This document shows positions 51,744 to 60,403 of a stretch of 64,000 nt of DNA, in pieces (within the stretch, counting starts at the first letter, position 1; each line of letters starts with the position of its first letter). The DNA is taken from contig NC_020813.1 in NCBI RefSeq assembly GCF_000348725.1, positions 1,054,001 to 1,118,000 of the forward strand, read 5' to 3'. The notes under the pieces are model-generated. The model was not told where the DNA came from. It did not search any database and was given only the letters and a program-made list of their open reading frames with translations. The position numbers were made by a program, and so were the translations under genes. This DNA comes from Pseudobdellovibrio exovorus JSS. GTDB taxonomy: Bacteria; Bdellovibrionota; Bdellovibrionia; Bdellovibrionales; Bdellovibrionaceae.

Positions 51744-51751
51744 GGGGTCTT

Positions 51752-52537
51752 CTAGCTCATTTGTGAACTGAGTTTTTGACTGGCTTGCACATATTGATCA
51801 AGTGTCGTACGTAAAGCCGCTTTTTGATCTTCGCTCGGGTTAATGTACTCTAAATAGATAGAAGAATCAGTTATGATCACCTTGGCTTTTAAGGTGATTC
51901 TTTTTGTTTTATCCTCAGTACCAATGCTATTGATAATAATCAGATCAAATGGGCTGTGATGAAATTCGTCAGGTACGATTCTTTCAGAAAAAGTTCCACT
52001 TAAAGAGATATTCTTAGCTATAGAACGAAACATCGTGCCTTTGGGGCTGACAAGAAGGAGCTCAATTTTAAATTTGTCTTCTTTGTTTGACTTGGAAAAG
52101 GCTGAGCTTTTATCAAGGTTTTTAAAGTTAATCGTGGGTTTTGCCGTTTCACTCGAGTTTTCGAGTTGCTCGGCAGAAAACTGCTCACCAGTTAAAGCAT
52201 GCGATAGTTTGACTTCCTCAAGTTGAACGCTAGAAAAAGAGGCCTGAATGCGCTTTTCTGTCTCTTGATCGACGGGCTTCATTTGTAGTGAGCTGGCGCT
52301 GTTGCCTTTGTCGTCGTTACCACCGGCATTTAGAAAAGTGCTCATAAAGGGACTATCATCGGAATCTAAGAACTCCTTAAGGCGGCGCCATTTAGGCCAT
52401 GAGTTTTTCCAAATCAGAAAGCCGTTAATTTCTTTAGTTTTCATTTTCATTAATGAAAACTGAGTCTCTTCATCTGACATTTTTTCGGTTTGCAATTTCT
52501 GATTGGGGTCGTAAAGAACCCAGAACTCTTGAGCCAT
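51752..52537 (-). CDS. PilZ-domain protein with N-terminal GYF-like region
   Basis: The 261-residue cytoplasmic protein starts with a GYF_2-like segment (EFWVLYDPNQKL...INGFLIWKNSWPKWRRLKEFL; about 4-55). A low-complexity linker follows. The C-terminal part (about 150-235) contains FKIELLLVSPKGTMFRSIAKNISLSGTFSE and ITDSSIYLEYIN, like the PilZ fold with its N-x-S-x-x-G motif. PilZ domains bind cyclic di-GMP using an Arg-rich motif before this block; RSIAKNISLSG keeps part of it. The gene sits near a CHASE2 adenylate cyclase. Confidence 0.65.
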   Translation of the reverse strand: MAQEFWVLYDPNQKLQTEKMSDEETQFSLMKMKTKEINGFLIWKNSWPKWRRLKEFLDSDDSPFMSTFLNAGGNDDKGNSASSLQMKPVDQETEKRIQASFSSVQLEEVKLSHALTGEQFSAEQLENSSETAKPTINFKNLDKSSAFSKSNKEDKFKIELLLVSPKGTMFRSIAKNISLSGTFSERIVPDEFHHSPFDLIIINSIGTEDKTKRITLKAKVIITDSSIYLEYINPSEDQKAALRTTLDQYVQASQKLSSQMS

Positions 52538-52637
52538 AATTTAAATCATCGGCTTTTGTCTTATTGAAATTAAACACTTTGTTAGAGCTAATATTCTTTT
52601 AGAAAGAGTGTATTATGCTGAGACATAGGGAGGGCTT

Positions 52638-53009
52638 ATGAAAGTCTTTTTTGCCGTAATGATGATGTCGATGATAGCTCAGGCCGAGGGTTTGATGTGG
52701 AATGACCTTGAAATTGGCCCCAAATACGAACTGATGATGTCAGTCCCGGTAAGCGCCGAGGTGACATTTGAAAAAGATCATCCATTTGTTTTAGAGGACG
52801 TCTTTTACAGCTCTTTACCGCTCGTGCATTTCACTTTCAAAGACCTGTTGTGTACAGATATGCAGCGCCAGTCGGAACTGGAGCTATTTAATCCAGAGCC
52901 AGAAAATTTGGTCGAAGATAAATCTATCGGCGTCATTTTACATCCGAATTGTTTGCTAGAGGTGATCGTTGAGTCAAAATATTACTATGGTACTAGCATA
53001 CTGAAATAG
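52638..53009 (+). CDS. Small secreted protein of unknown function
   Basis: With 123 residues and a signal peptide (MKVFFAVMMMSMIAQA), and AGGGAGGG just before the ATG, this is a credible small exported protein. The mature part (about 106 residues) has two Cys (LLCTDM, HPNCLL) and beta-like segments (YELMMSVPVSAEVTF, LLEVIVESKYYYG). I recognise no family. It lies between the divergent PilZ gene and the convergent cyclase gene. Confidence 0.7.
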   Translation: MKVFFAVMMMSMIAQAEGLMWNDLEIGPKYELMMSVPVSAEVTFEKDHPFVLEDVFYSSLPLVHFTFKDLLCTDMQRQSELELFNPEPENLVEDKSIGVILHPNCLLEVIVESKYYYGTSILK

Positions 53010-53011
53010 AA

Positions 53012-55417
53012 CTATTTAGTGCTTAAGAGCTCGTATATCTTCACGGGCTCTTTCTTTCCCTTTACGTTGACTGTATCCAGCTCTTTGCAGTTGAAGTTAT
53101 CTTTCACTATTTCATAGGTGAATTCGCTGATAATAATATGAGTTCCATAATTTTTGTTAAGGCTTTCTAATCTGGAAGCTAAGTTCACGCTGTCGCCGAT
53201 AACAGTGTAGTTTTGGATTGTCTCAGATCCGATATTACCCGCATTCATATAACCTGTATTAATCCCGATACCGATATCAATCTTAGGCCAGTTTCTTAAT
53301 ACAAACTCCTCATTCAGCTTTTCAAGGGCGTTCAGACACCCTAAGGCGGCATAACAGGCTTGATGCGCATGATTCTTATAGTTGATTGGAGCGCCAAACA
53401 TCGCCATCACAGCATCACCAATATACTTATCTATAGTGCCTTGATGTTGCGTAATGACTGCAGACATAGGGGTAAAGTATTTATTCAATAACTCAGAAAG
53501 CTCAAGAGGGTCCATTTTCTCTGAGAACTCAGTAAAACCACGGATATCCGAAAAGTAAACGCTCATAAAGAGTTTCTGTCCGCGAAGCTCAATGGCAGAT
53601 TCATTCTTTAAGATCTCTTCGACGACGTCTTTTGAAACGTATTTAGAGAATGCTTTTTTAATCTCTTTAGACTTTCTAGATTGGAAGAAGTACTTGTAAA
53701 TCAAAGAGGCAAAAAACGAGGTAAAAACTAAGACCAAAAATAAGAACGACGAGTGAAACAGGTAGCCTTCATGGTACAGATATCTTTGTAGAAGGACAAG
53801 GATGATAGCTGTTAAAGAGAAAGCAATGGAGGCTAACAGAACTTCTGCCTTAATAAAAATGAGCAAAGAGATAATCAGAGTCAAAAATAAAAGCCAAGGA
53901 GCATATCGCAGCTCATCTTTAAAGTATCTCAGGTAATTTTGTGAAAGAAGATTAGATAGTGCTGTTGCGTGGATTTCTGGCCCAGGGTAATTGATATCAT
54001 GGGGAGTGGTGCGAATATCATAAATACCGACGGCGGTGGCTCCAAAAATAATATTTTTATCTTTCAAAAACTCAGCTTTATCCACTTGGCGTTTTTCGAT
54101 AAGAAATGCGCCGTTGGATTGCGGAATGCGGATGCTGTATTCAAGACGATCAGAGGCATGTAAAAGTTCTTTGGCCGAAATGTAAGGTATCGTATTTTGT
54201 TTTCCATAGTAATTGATCAACATCTTCCCCTCAGGATTTACAGGAAGTGTTGTCACCAGCGGGGTGTCGTCAGCACCGCTATCTTGACTGACATCTTGAA
54301 TTTCAATTTGTGATACATTCTTTTGTCCATTGGATTGCTTCAGTTTGAAAATAGCTTGATAGCCAGTTGAAGCTAAATAGGCCTGTAGCGCTAAAGAAGG
54401 AATGTAACTTGTACCCAGTTGATTCCCAGTTCTGAAGAGTAAGGGATAGTTTCGAATAACGCCGTCAGCATCGGGACTAGCGACAAAGCTGGCTGTGTAA
54501 ATAGCAGCTTCTTGCAGCGCGGGGATGTTTTGAGTCCACATTTCATATTGGGGAATAGTATTAAGGACAGGTGTTGTTTTCAGTAACGAGAGTTTTTCAT
54601 TGAGTTCAGCCGCTGTTTTTGTTTCGAAAACTTTAAAATACAGAGCTTGAATGCTGTTGTCGTCAGTAAAAGAGTAGTTGTCTTGAGCTGTTAACCATTC
54701 GGAACAGTATTCATAGATCTTTTGTTTTTTGAAAAAATTGAGTGTGTTGAGTTGGTAGCGTGAAAGTTGTTGCGAGCTTTCTAAAGAGTAAAAATTAAGA
54801 TAGGTCCTCTGTGAAGTTTGATCGATGGCTGAAAATAAGGGTGTGAAGAGCTGATTAAAGGGAGTTTCTTCGAAAACAATGGTGTCGTCTTCAACCAGTA
54901 AGAAGGGATTGATTTTCACAAGCTGAGAGCCGCCTGTGTAAAGGAAAGCCTGAGTTAGACAATAATCTTGATAGGGCAAAACACGTGAACTGTAGTCGCT
55001 GAAAGTTCCTAAAATAAGTTTATCCGGCGCTTTCGAGACAGTTGTGGCAAAGCTATTGTCCATCGCTGCGGATTCTTCCTCTGAAAAAATAATATCGTAG
55101 GAAAGGGTTTTAATATCGTACTTAAGAAGCTGTTGGGTGATTTCATTGATGACAGTGCGGCTCCAAGGCCAGCGGCCTATCTCGATCACAGAGGGTTCAT
55201 CTATGGCCAATACGACCACATTGTCGGCAGGTTGTTTCTTGTTGAGGTCACTGTAAAAAAGGTCATTCCATTTATGAGAGACGTTTTCAAGTGTTACTTG
55301 AATGCGAGATTTGTGTAATGGAGAGCTATTAGCCTCGGCTAGAAATAGATAAAAACCAAGAGTCAGGGCAGAGGCAAAGGCCAAAATCAGCAAGTATTCG
55401 AAAATCTTTTTTAGCAT
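53012..55417 (-). CDS. CHASE2-domain class III adenylate cyclase
   Basis: The 801-residue membrane protein has an N-terminal TM (LLILAFASALTLGFYLFLA), a large periplasmic CHASE2 domain (about 40-480; VVVLAIDEPSVIEIGRWPWSR, then INYYGKQNTIPYISA), three TM segments (about 500-590) and a class III cyclase (about 615-760). Metal ligands are D in FSDIRGFTEF and D in IGDAVMAMFG. The Lys of DKYIGD and Thr of YTVIGD point to ATP as substrate, so cAMP is expected. CHASE2 senses an unknown extracytoplasmic signal. FecR and barrel genes are nearby. A 14-bp palindrome lies just upstream. Confidence 0.88.
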   Translation of the reverse strand: MLKKIFEYLLILAFASALTLGFYLFLAEANSSPLHKSRIQVTLENVSHKWNDLFYSDLNKKQPADNVVVLAIDEPSVIEIGRWPWSRTVINEITQQLLKYDIKTLSYDIIFSEEESAAMDNSFATTVSKAPDKLILGTFSDYSSRVLPYQDYCLTQAFLYTGGSQLVKINPFLLVEDDTIVFEETPFNQLFTPLFSAIDQTSQRTYLNFYSLESSQQLSRYQLNTLNFFKKQKIYEYCSEWLTAQDNYSFTDDNSIQALYFKVFETKTAAELNEKLSLLKTTPVLNTIPQYEMWTQNIPALQEAAIYTASFVASPDADGVIRNYPLLFRTGNQLGTSYIPSLALQAYLASTGYQAIFKLKQSNGQKNVSQIEIQDVSQDSGADDTPLVTTLPVNPEGKMLINYYGKQNTIPYISAKELLHASDRLEYSIRIPQSNGAFLIEKRQVDKAEFLKDKNIIFGATAVGIYDIRTTPHDINYPGPEIHATALSNLLSQNYLRYFKDELRYAPWLLFLTLIISLLIFIKAEVLLASIAFSLTAIILVLLQRYLYHEGYLFHSSFLFLVLVFTSFFASLIYKYFFQSRKSKEIKKAFSKYVSKDVVEEILKNESAIELRGQKLFMSVYFSDIRGFTEFSEKMDPLELSELLNKYFTPMSAVITQHQGTIDKYIGDAVMAMFGAPINYKNHAHQACYAALGCLNALEKLNEEFVLRNWPKIDIGIGINTGYMNAGNIGSETIQNYTVIGDSVNLASRLESLNKNYGTHIIISEFTYEIVKDNFNCKELDTVNVKGKKEPVKIYELLSTK

Positions 55418-55421
55418 AAAC

Positions 55422-55435
55422 TTAGATTAATCTAA
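55422..55435. promoter_or_regulatory. 14-bp palindrome at the cyclase start
   Basis: TTAGATTAATCTAA is a perfect palindrome beginning 5 bp upstream of the cyclase ATG. It overlaps the ribosome-binding region on the minus strand and could be an operator. A weaker repeat, GTCAA-AAAAA-TTGAC, lies nearby at 55447-55461. Confidence 0.35.
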
Positions 55436-55581
55436 CCAACTTGATTGTCAAAAAAATTGACGCCTGTGTAGCGAGTTTGGGGTTTCTGAATAAGAAGGTC
55501 TATATTCCAGCTCAGTGTTTCAGAGCGATACGAAAAGCTGGCACCTGAATTGCGATAGTGTTTTATTGAGTAGGAGGCTTT

Positions 55582-56211
55582 ATGAAAAAGCTCATTTGTT
55601 TAATGGCATTATCGTTGTTGGCTGCTTGCAGTCCGCAGAAGAGCTCGGTGAAGTCGAACATTAACACGACCACGGCAACAATCAGTGGAACTCCGATGGG
55701 ACAATGTACAACATCTGTTTCCAGCATCGGTATCATTTATGATCAGACATCGTATAACTTTGAAAGTCAGGTAAAAGGTCTTTTGTCGGCGACGCTTTCT
55801 CCGAATGAAGTGGGATCAATTAGCGGAATGGCAAATGCGGCCACTGGCGTTCGTTTTTCAGGTCTTGTTAAGTTAGATGGATCGGGCAACGTGGTAGGAA
55901 GTCAATCCAGCTTCAAAATCACAGTTTACGACTCTATCTGGCAGATGAATCAAACAGCGAGTAATCTGATTGAAATCAGCTTTACGGCTGCAAAAGGTGC
56001 GACGATTTCAGGCCAATTCAACACGCAAACTGGTGATGGCTACTTAAGTCTTCAAGATCAGTATGGCGTAGTTCGTTTAACAGGTAAAATTGATGCTCAG
56101 TCTTTCAGCGGAACAGTTTCTTATCAGAACTCTGTATCTGTAGTTGGTGGACAGCCAGCAAGTGGAAATCTTGGTCAATTTTACATCGCACGCTGCGCAC
56201 TGTTTCAGTAA
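55582..56211 (+). CDS. Predicted lipoprotein, unknown function
   Basis: The 209-residue protein has a clear lipobox (LLAAC; Cys16) and an SD AGGAGG before the ATG. The mature part is Ser/Gly/Thr-rich and beta-like, with SGMANAATGVRFSGLVKLDGSGNVVGSQSSFKI and ISGQFNTQTGDGYLSLQDQYGVVRLTG, and Cys at CTTS and ARCALF. No enzyme motif is visible. It resembles in style the lipoproteins at the left end of the window. The terminator that follows overlaps the next gene's start. Confidence 0.8.
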   Translation: MKKLICLMALSLLAACSPQKSSVKSNINTTTATISGTPMGQCTTSVSSIGIIYDQTSYNFESQVKGLLSATLSPNEVGSISGMANAATGVRFSGLVKLDGSGNVVGSQSSFKITVYDSIWQMNQTASNLIEISFTAAKGATISGQFNTQTGDGYLSLQDQYGVVRLTGKIDAQSFSGTVSYQNSVSVVGGQPASGNLGQFYIARCALFQ

Positions 56212-56256
56212 AATTGATTTAAACAGTTGATAAATAGATTTAAAGCTTATTCAATC

Positions 56257-56288
56257 AAGAGGAATGCTGGGAACACATTCCTCTTTTT
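56257..56288 (+). terminator. Terminator hairpin spanning the next start codon
   Basis: AAGAGGAATG (56257-56266) and CATTCCTCTT (56276-56285) form a perfect 10-bp stem with a 9-nt loop, followed by T residues (56284-56288). The left arm includes the SD (AGAGGA) and ATG 56264 of the downstream gene. It may end the lipoprotein transcript, regulate the next gene, or both. Confidence 0.7.
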
Positions 56289-57364
56289 ATTCATTTGACG
56301 ATATTGCTTTGTCGGTTGTAGCTGGCGGGTCTTCTATTCTTGATCATAGAAATCTGAACATACACAGCTTGGATGAGGCTGAGTCTTTTATCCGCAGTTA
56401 TGGCTTTCAGCTATCAAACCCGCAGGATTTAGAAAGTCTATGGTACTTTCATCGGCGAGCCTTAGTCTTAATACGTGAAAAACTAAACGTTGACACCACG
56501 AACATGCCAGAAGAGCTACGCAGTAAAGAGAGCCTCGGGGATATTCGTAAGCTGTTAATCTATGCGTCTCAGTCTCAGAATAAGGCTTTACGTCGATGGT
56601 CCTGCGCTATTTTAAGATGCATGCATGTCTTTGTGCATGCGGAAACAGATCTTTTTAGTTCGTTTTCAGAAGAGATTCAAAAACAGATTTTAACTCCATT
56701 CCAAAATGCAGTACGCCATGAAGATACTAAGTTACAATTGGTTTCATTCCAAAAAGAGGGGCATCCTCATGTGGAGCTGCATGATTTTCAAACCAAACCA
56801 TTTAAAACTTCTAGTAGCACTGTCATTAAACTTTTGGCGAAACAAGATGCTCTGGCGATCCGTGTTTTTGATAAACTAGGAGTTCGTTTTGTTACGAAAA
56901 CTGTATTTGACTCCTTTCAGGTGATTCGCTTTTTGGTAGAAGAAAATCTCATCAGCTTCCCACTGATCATGCCGGAACAGTCCTCGAATAATATGTATCC
57001 GGTTGAGGAATTCCTAGCGGTGTGTGACAAGCTCGCGAAAAAACATACGTTAGATCATCGTTGGTCGCCCGAGCAGGTCGATCGGCTTTTAGCAAATAAA
57101 ATTAAAAACCAAAATGCGTTCTTAGGCTTATTCCGAAAGGAAAATCCTTACTCCTCTGCGGATTTTAAATACATTAAATTTATTTCAAGACAACTTATCC
57201 GTATTGACTCTGGAGCGGGGAAACCTTTTAGTTTCTTCTATCCATTTGAAGTGCAGATTATGAACCAAGATGCCTATGGAAAAATCCAGTCGGGTGAATC
57301 CGAACATTCGGCCTACAAAAATCGTCAAGTTCAGGCAGCTGTGAAAAGGTTATTTCCAGAATGA
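56264..57364 (+). CDS. RelA/SpoT-synthetase-like protein of a delta-proteobacterial family
   Basis: The 366-residue protein recalls the TIGR04552/TIGR04562 families (memory, unverified). I see RelA/SpoT synthetase-like landmarks in order: K-P-x-K-x-SSSTVIKLLAK (178-193), like the RxKxxxSIxxK block; D203 in FDKLGVRFVT, like DxxGIRV; NPYSSADFKYIKF (294-306), like NGYxSLH; and FEVQI (328-332), then ESEHSAYK (345-352), like EVQIRT...AxHxxYK. Asp and Glu of the active site are kept. It may make (p)ppGpp or another nucleotide product. The ATG lies in a terminator-like hairpin; a TTG at 56309 is an alternative. It is coupled to plsC by ATGA. Confidence 0.7.
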   Translation: MLGTHSSFYSFDDIALSVVAGGSSILDHRNLNIHSLDEAESFIRSYGFQLSNPQDLESLWYFHRRALVLIREKLNVDTTNMPEELRSKESLGDIRKLLIYASQSQNKALRRWSCAILRCMHVFVHAETDLFSSFSEEIQKQILTPFQNAVRHEDTKLQLVSFQKEGHPHVELHDFQTKPFKTSSSTVIKLLAKQDALAIRVFDKLGVRFVTKTVFDSFQVIRFLVEENLISFPLIMPEQSSNNMYPVEEFLAVCDKLAKKHTLDHRWSPEQVDRLLANKIKNQNAFLGLFRKENPYSSADFKYIKFISRQLIRIDSGAGKPFSFFYPFEVQIMNQDAYGKIQSGESEHSAYKNRQVQAAVKRLFPE

Positions 57365-58095
57365 AAATAATAGCTCTGTTTCGCTCTATTTTGGCAACAC
57401 TTCTTTTTCCATTCACGGTTATTGCTATTGGACCCTTTGTCATTTTATTTCATTATATTTTCGGCAATAAAAAAATTGATGATGCGCTGATTGGTTTTTG
57501 GTGTCGTCTTTGCTGTTGGCTGTCGGGCGTTAAAGTTGTGGTTCATGGCAGACAGAACATTCCGGACGAGGGCTGTTTGTTTTTATTCAATCATTCGAGC
57601 TTTTTCGATATTTTTGCTTTAGCCGGATCGTTACCTCATTTGCGTTTCGGGGCGAAAGCGGAGTTATTTAAAATTCCTATTTTTTCGCAGGCTATGCGAG
57701 TTGTAGGTACGATGCCAATTGCACGTAACAATCGTGACGAAGTTTATAAAATTTATGCTGAGGCCAAAAAGCGTTTTGCGAATAAAGAGCAATTTGCGCT
57801 GTCACCTGAAGGGGGACGCTTTCACGGGGCTAAGTTGTCATCCTTTAAGGCGGGCCCTTTTGTTTTTGCAATGTCAGCAGGGGTACCTGTGGTGCCGACT
57901 GTTATTGTGGGAGCCTACGAGGCTCTTCCTAAAGGAAGTTTTTTATTCAATAAGGACCAACTCAGTCGAACGATTTACATTCATATCTTAGAGCCTATTC
58001 GAACCGATATTTACTCTGAAGACCGCAGAAAAGAACTACAAGCTGTCGTGTACGAGCGTATGAATCATGTATGGGTGACCGAGAATAAAAATTAG
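57361..58095 (+). CDS. 1-acyl-sn-glycerol-3-phosphate acyltransferase (PlsC-like)
   Basis: The 244-residue membrane-associated enzyme has the acyltransferase motifs NHSSFFD (N77, H78 ... D83), FGAKAELFKIPIFSQAM, SPEGGRF (where EGTR is usual) and VPVVPTVIVG. A hydrophobic N-terminus (about 8-35) anchors it to the inner membrane. It adds a second acyl chain to lysophosphatidate. It overlaps the RelA/SpoT-like gene by ATGA, so a joint function in membrane lipid control is suggested but not shown. EGGR instead of EGTR is a mild deviation. Confidence 0.88.
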   Translation: MKIIALFRSILATLLFPFTVIAIGPFVILFHYIFGNKKIDDALIGFWCRLCCWLSGVKVVVHGRQNIPDEGCLFLFNHSSFFDIFALAGSLPHLRFGAKAELFKIPIFSQAMRVVGTMPIARNNRDEVYKIYAEAKKRFANKEQFALSPEGGRFHGAKLSSFKAGPFVFAMSAGVPVVPTVIVGAYEALPKGSFLFNKDQLSRTIYIHILEPIRTDIYSEDRRKELQAVVYERMNHVWVTENKN

Positions 58096-58106
58096 CCTTT
58101 AAAACC

Positions 58107-59396
58107 TTAGCTTTTTGAAGCGGTCCACTTTTGTGCAAATAGTGGACTTTCCATTTTGATGCGACGATTTCCAGTGTCGATTTCAATTTTCAACTTGGAA
58201 GCGGGTGAAGTCTCGATTTTTTTAACTTGTAATTTTTTAGGGAAAAAACCGAATTGGTATTCGATCGCCGAAGCTAACTTATCGATTTGAATGTAGTTAT
58301 CAAAAGTTTTTCCTCCGTCAACGCTACGGAAGTTACCAACAAATAGTAGGGCATCGCTAAAGTAGTGTACGGGGCCATTGTAATTTGAAAACTGAGGTAT
58401 CTTCTTCCATGAATTGCCATTTTCAGTGATGAAGACTCCATCGGAAGACAGAATGCCTTTGAGCGGATTTTTGGGGTGAAACGAAACAGAAGCAACATCG
58501 CGTTTTAATAGCTCATCGATACTGTAGTAAATTTGTTCTGTTTCTGGGTTGGGTTTCCACCAAACAAGTCCGTGCTCTTTTAGGCGACTTTGATTCCACG
58601 TTGTTACTTGATCTTGAGTTAGCTCGACATGGCTCCATAGAGGGATTTTTTGCGATGTCGAAGCAATAATTCCACGTGTGGCCGGAGTGATCGTGCCTTT
58701 GATGATATTTAAAGGAATTTTTTCATTGTTAGTTGTTGCGATGCTATCAAAGGTTCTAACACGCACTCGGTGCCATTTATCCTGCGCGAAGACAAATGTG
58801 GCGAAATCATATTTTGTGATCAATTCAGATAGATCCACATAACCTTGATAATTTTGATATTTCACAAGGGCAAAGTGGTTGTCGTATCTTTCTGCCACTA
58901 ATTGTGTCCCCTGTGGAATCGTTGTTTGAATTTGGGCTTTTTCGTTAGCAGAAGTGCGTAAGTAAAGATCTTTCAATGCCATAACGTAGCCGGCATCATA
59001 TGCATCCGCGATGAGGTTGTGCACTTGCGCTGTTTTTGAGATGCCATTTTTTTCGTCGTAAAGTTGGAATGATTTTGCATTGGCTTCCACAACTTTGTAA
59101 CGGCGATTTGTTTTGGCTTCGATCACATAGCGGGAAAGATGAGTCGCAAAAAGAGGGCGTAGCTCGTCCTGTCTAAAATATAACTTATTCCATTTGTAAT
59201 GGTTGTCCGAGGCCTTTTGTGAGGTCACGAGCTGTTTCTGTAGGTTTTCGATAGTGGTGTGCCCTGAAGGAAAAAGGCTGGTTGTCGACTTAAAAAAAGG
59301 CACTTCAAATGCTTGAGACTTGTAGTTAGGTGAATCAATATTGGCTTTTGCCGGCGTAGAAATTAATAAAAAAGAGCTGAGTATGACAAATAGCAT
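58107..59396 (-). CDS. Exported protein with SH3-like and BNR/Asp-box segments
   Basis: The 429-residue protein has a signal peptide (MLFVILSSFLLISTPAKA). Around 145-195 it shows an SH3b-like stretch (DLYLRTSANEKAQIQTTIPQGTQLVAERYDNHFALVKYQNYQGYVDLSEL). Later segments (KGILSSDGVFITENGNSWKKI, FVGNFRSVDGGKTFDNYI) carry Asp-box motifs (S-x-D-G-G-x-T-F) of beta-propellers. It probably binds cell-wall or surface polymers; no catalytic residue is evident. It is convergent with plsC and stands alone. Confidence 0.75.
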   Translation of the reverse strand: MLFVILSSFLLISTPAKANIDSPNYKSQAFEVPFFKSTTSLFPSGHTTIENLQKQLVTSQKASDNHYKWNKLYFRQDELRPLFATHLSRYVIEAKTNRRYKVVEANAKSFQLYDEKNGISKTAQVHNLIADAYDAGYVMALKDLYLRTSANEKAQIQTTIPQGTQLVAERYDNHFALVKYQNYQGYVDLSELITKYDFATFVFAQDKWHRVRVRTFDSIATTNNEKIPLNIIKGTITPATRGIIASTSQKIPLWSHVELTQDQVTTWNQSRLKEHGLVWWKPNPETEQIYYSIDELLKRDVASVSFHPKNPLKGILSSDGVFITENGNSWKKIPQFSNYNGPVHYFSDALLFVGNFRSVDGGKTFDNYIQIDKLASAIEYQFGFFPKKLQVKKIETSPASKLKIEIDTGNRRIKMESPLFAQKWTASKS

Positions 59397-59523
59397 CTAA
59401 GTTTATTCTCAGAGGGGAAATCTCTGCAATCAAGGCCAGTTCTTTGTTATATTGTGATGTTTTTAAATGCCTAATTTTTAACAACATTTCTGAGGGCCTA
59501 TGAGGGGCCGAAAAGGGAGTTTT

Positions 59524-60390
59524 ATGGAAGTATCTGCGATTAAAAAAATCGGCGTTATTGGCGCCGGACAGATGGGTAACGGAATCACACAAGTGGCGGC
59601 AGCCGCTGGGTATAACGTGGTGATGTTTGATATCTCATCGGGGGCTCTAGATAAAGGTCTAGGCACAATTTCTGGAAGCTGTGATCGTTTGATTAAAAAA
59701 TCTGGAATGACAGAAGAACAAAAGCAATCGCTTTTACAAAAAATCAAAACGACGACATCAATGCAAGACTTGGCTGACTGCGATTTTGTTGTGGAAGCAG
59801 CCACAGAAAATATCGAGTTAAAATTGAAGATATTCCGTGAACTTGATGAAATCGTTAAGAAAGATGCGATTTTAACATCGAACACATCGTCGATCTCGAT
59901 CACAAAAATTGCTTCAGTTACAAAAAGACCAGAGCTAGTTGCAGGTATGCATTTTATGAATCCAGTTCCTCTGATGCAATTGGTGGAAGGTATCCGCGGA
60001 TTACAAACTTCAGATAACACGTTCAAAGTGACTCGTGAGCTATCTGAAAAAATGGGCAAGGTTTTTGTTGAGTCGGTCAAAGATATGCCTGGTTTTATCG
60101 TTAATCGTATTTTAATGCCGATGATCAATGAAGCGGCTTACACCCTACACGAGGGCATTGCTTCTGTTGAAAGTATCGATCAGGCCATGAAGCTGGGAAC
60201 TAATCAGCCGATGGGTCCATTAACTTTGGCGGACTTCATTGGTTTGGATACATGCTTGGCTATTATGAATGTTTTGTATGAGGGTTTAGGGGATTCAAAA
60301 TACCGCCCATGTCCGCTTTTAGTAAAATATGTTGAAGCCGGTTGGTTGGGACGCAAAACGGGTCGTGGATTTTATAACTACGCTAAATAG
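59524..60390 (+). CDS. 3-hydroxybutyryl-CoA dehydrogenase
   Basis: The 288-residue protein is a stand-alone 3-hydroxyacyl-CoA dehydrogenase: [22 protein letters not shown] (NAD-binding), [13 protein letters not shown], the catalytic His in [17 protein letters not shown] and [16 protein letters not shown]. The ATG at 59524 with AAAGGGAG upstream was chosen over one 8 codons earlier. It oxidises (S)-3-hydroxybutyryl-CoA to acetoacetyl-CoA. It is followed after 13 nt by a crotonase and then IcmF, all in one apparent operon. Confidence 0.92.
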   Translation: MEVSAIKKIGVIGAGQMGNGITQVAAAAGYNVVMFDISSGALDKGLGTISGSCDRLIKKSGMTEEQKQSLLQKIKTTTSMQDLADCDFVVEAATENIELKLKIFRELDEIVKKDAILTSNTSSISITKIASVTKRPELVAGMHFMNPVPLMQLVEGIRGLQTSDNTFKVTRELSEKMGKVFVESVKDMPGFIVNRILMPMINEAAYTLHEGIASVESIDQAMKLGTNQPMGPLTLADFIGLDTCLAIMNVLYEGLGDSKYRPCPLLVKYVEAGWLGRKTGRGFYNYAK

Positions 60391-60403
60391 ATAGGAGTTT
60401 TCG

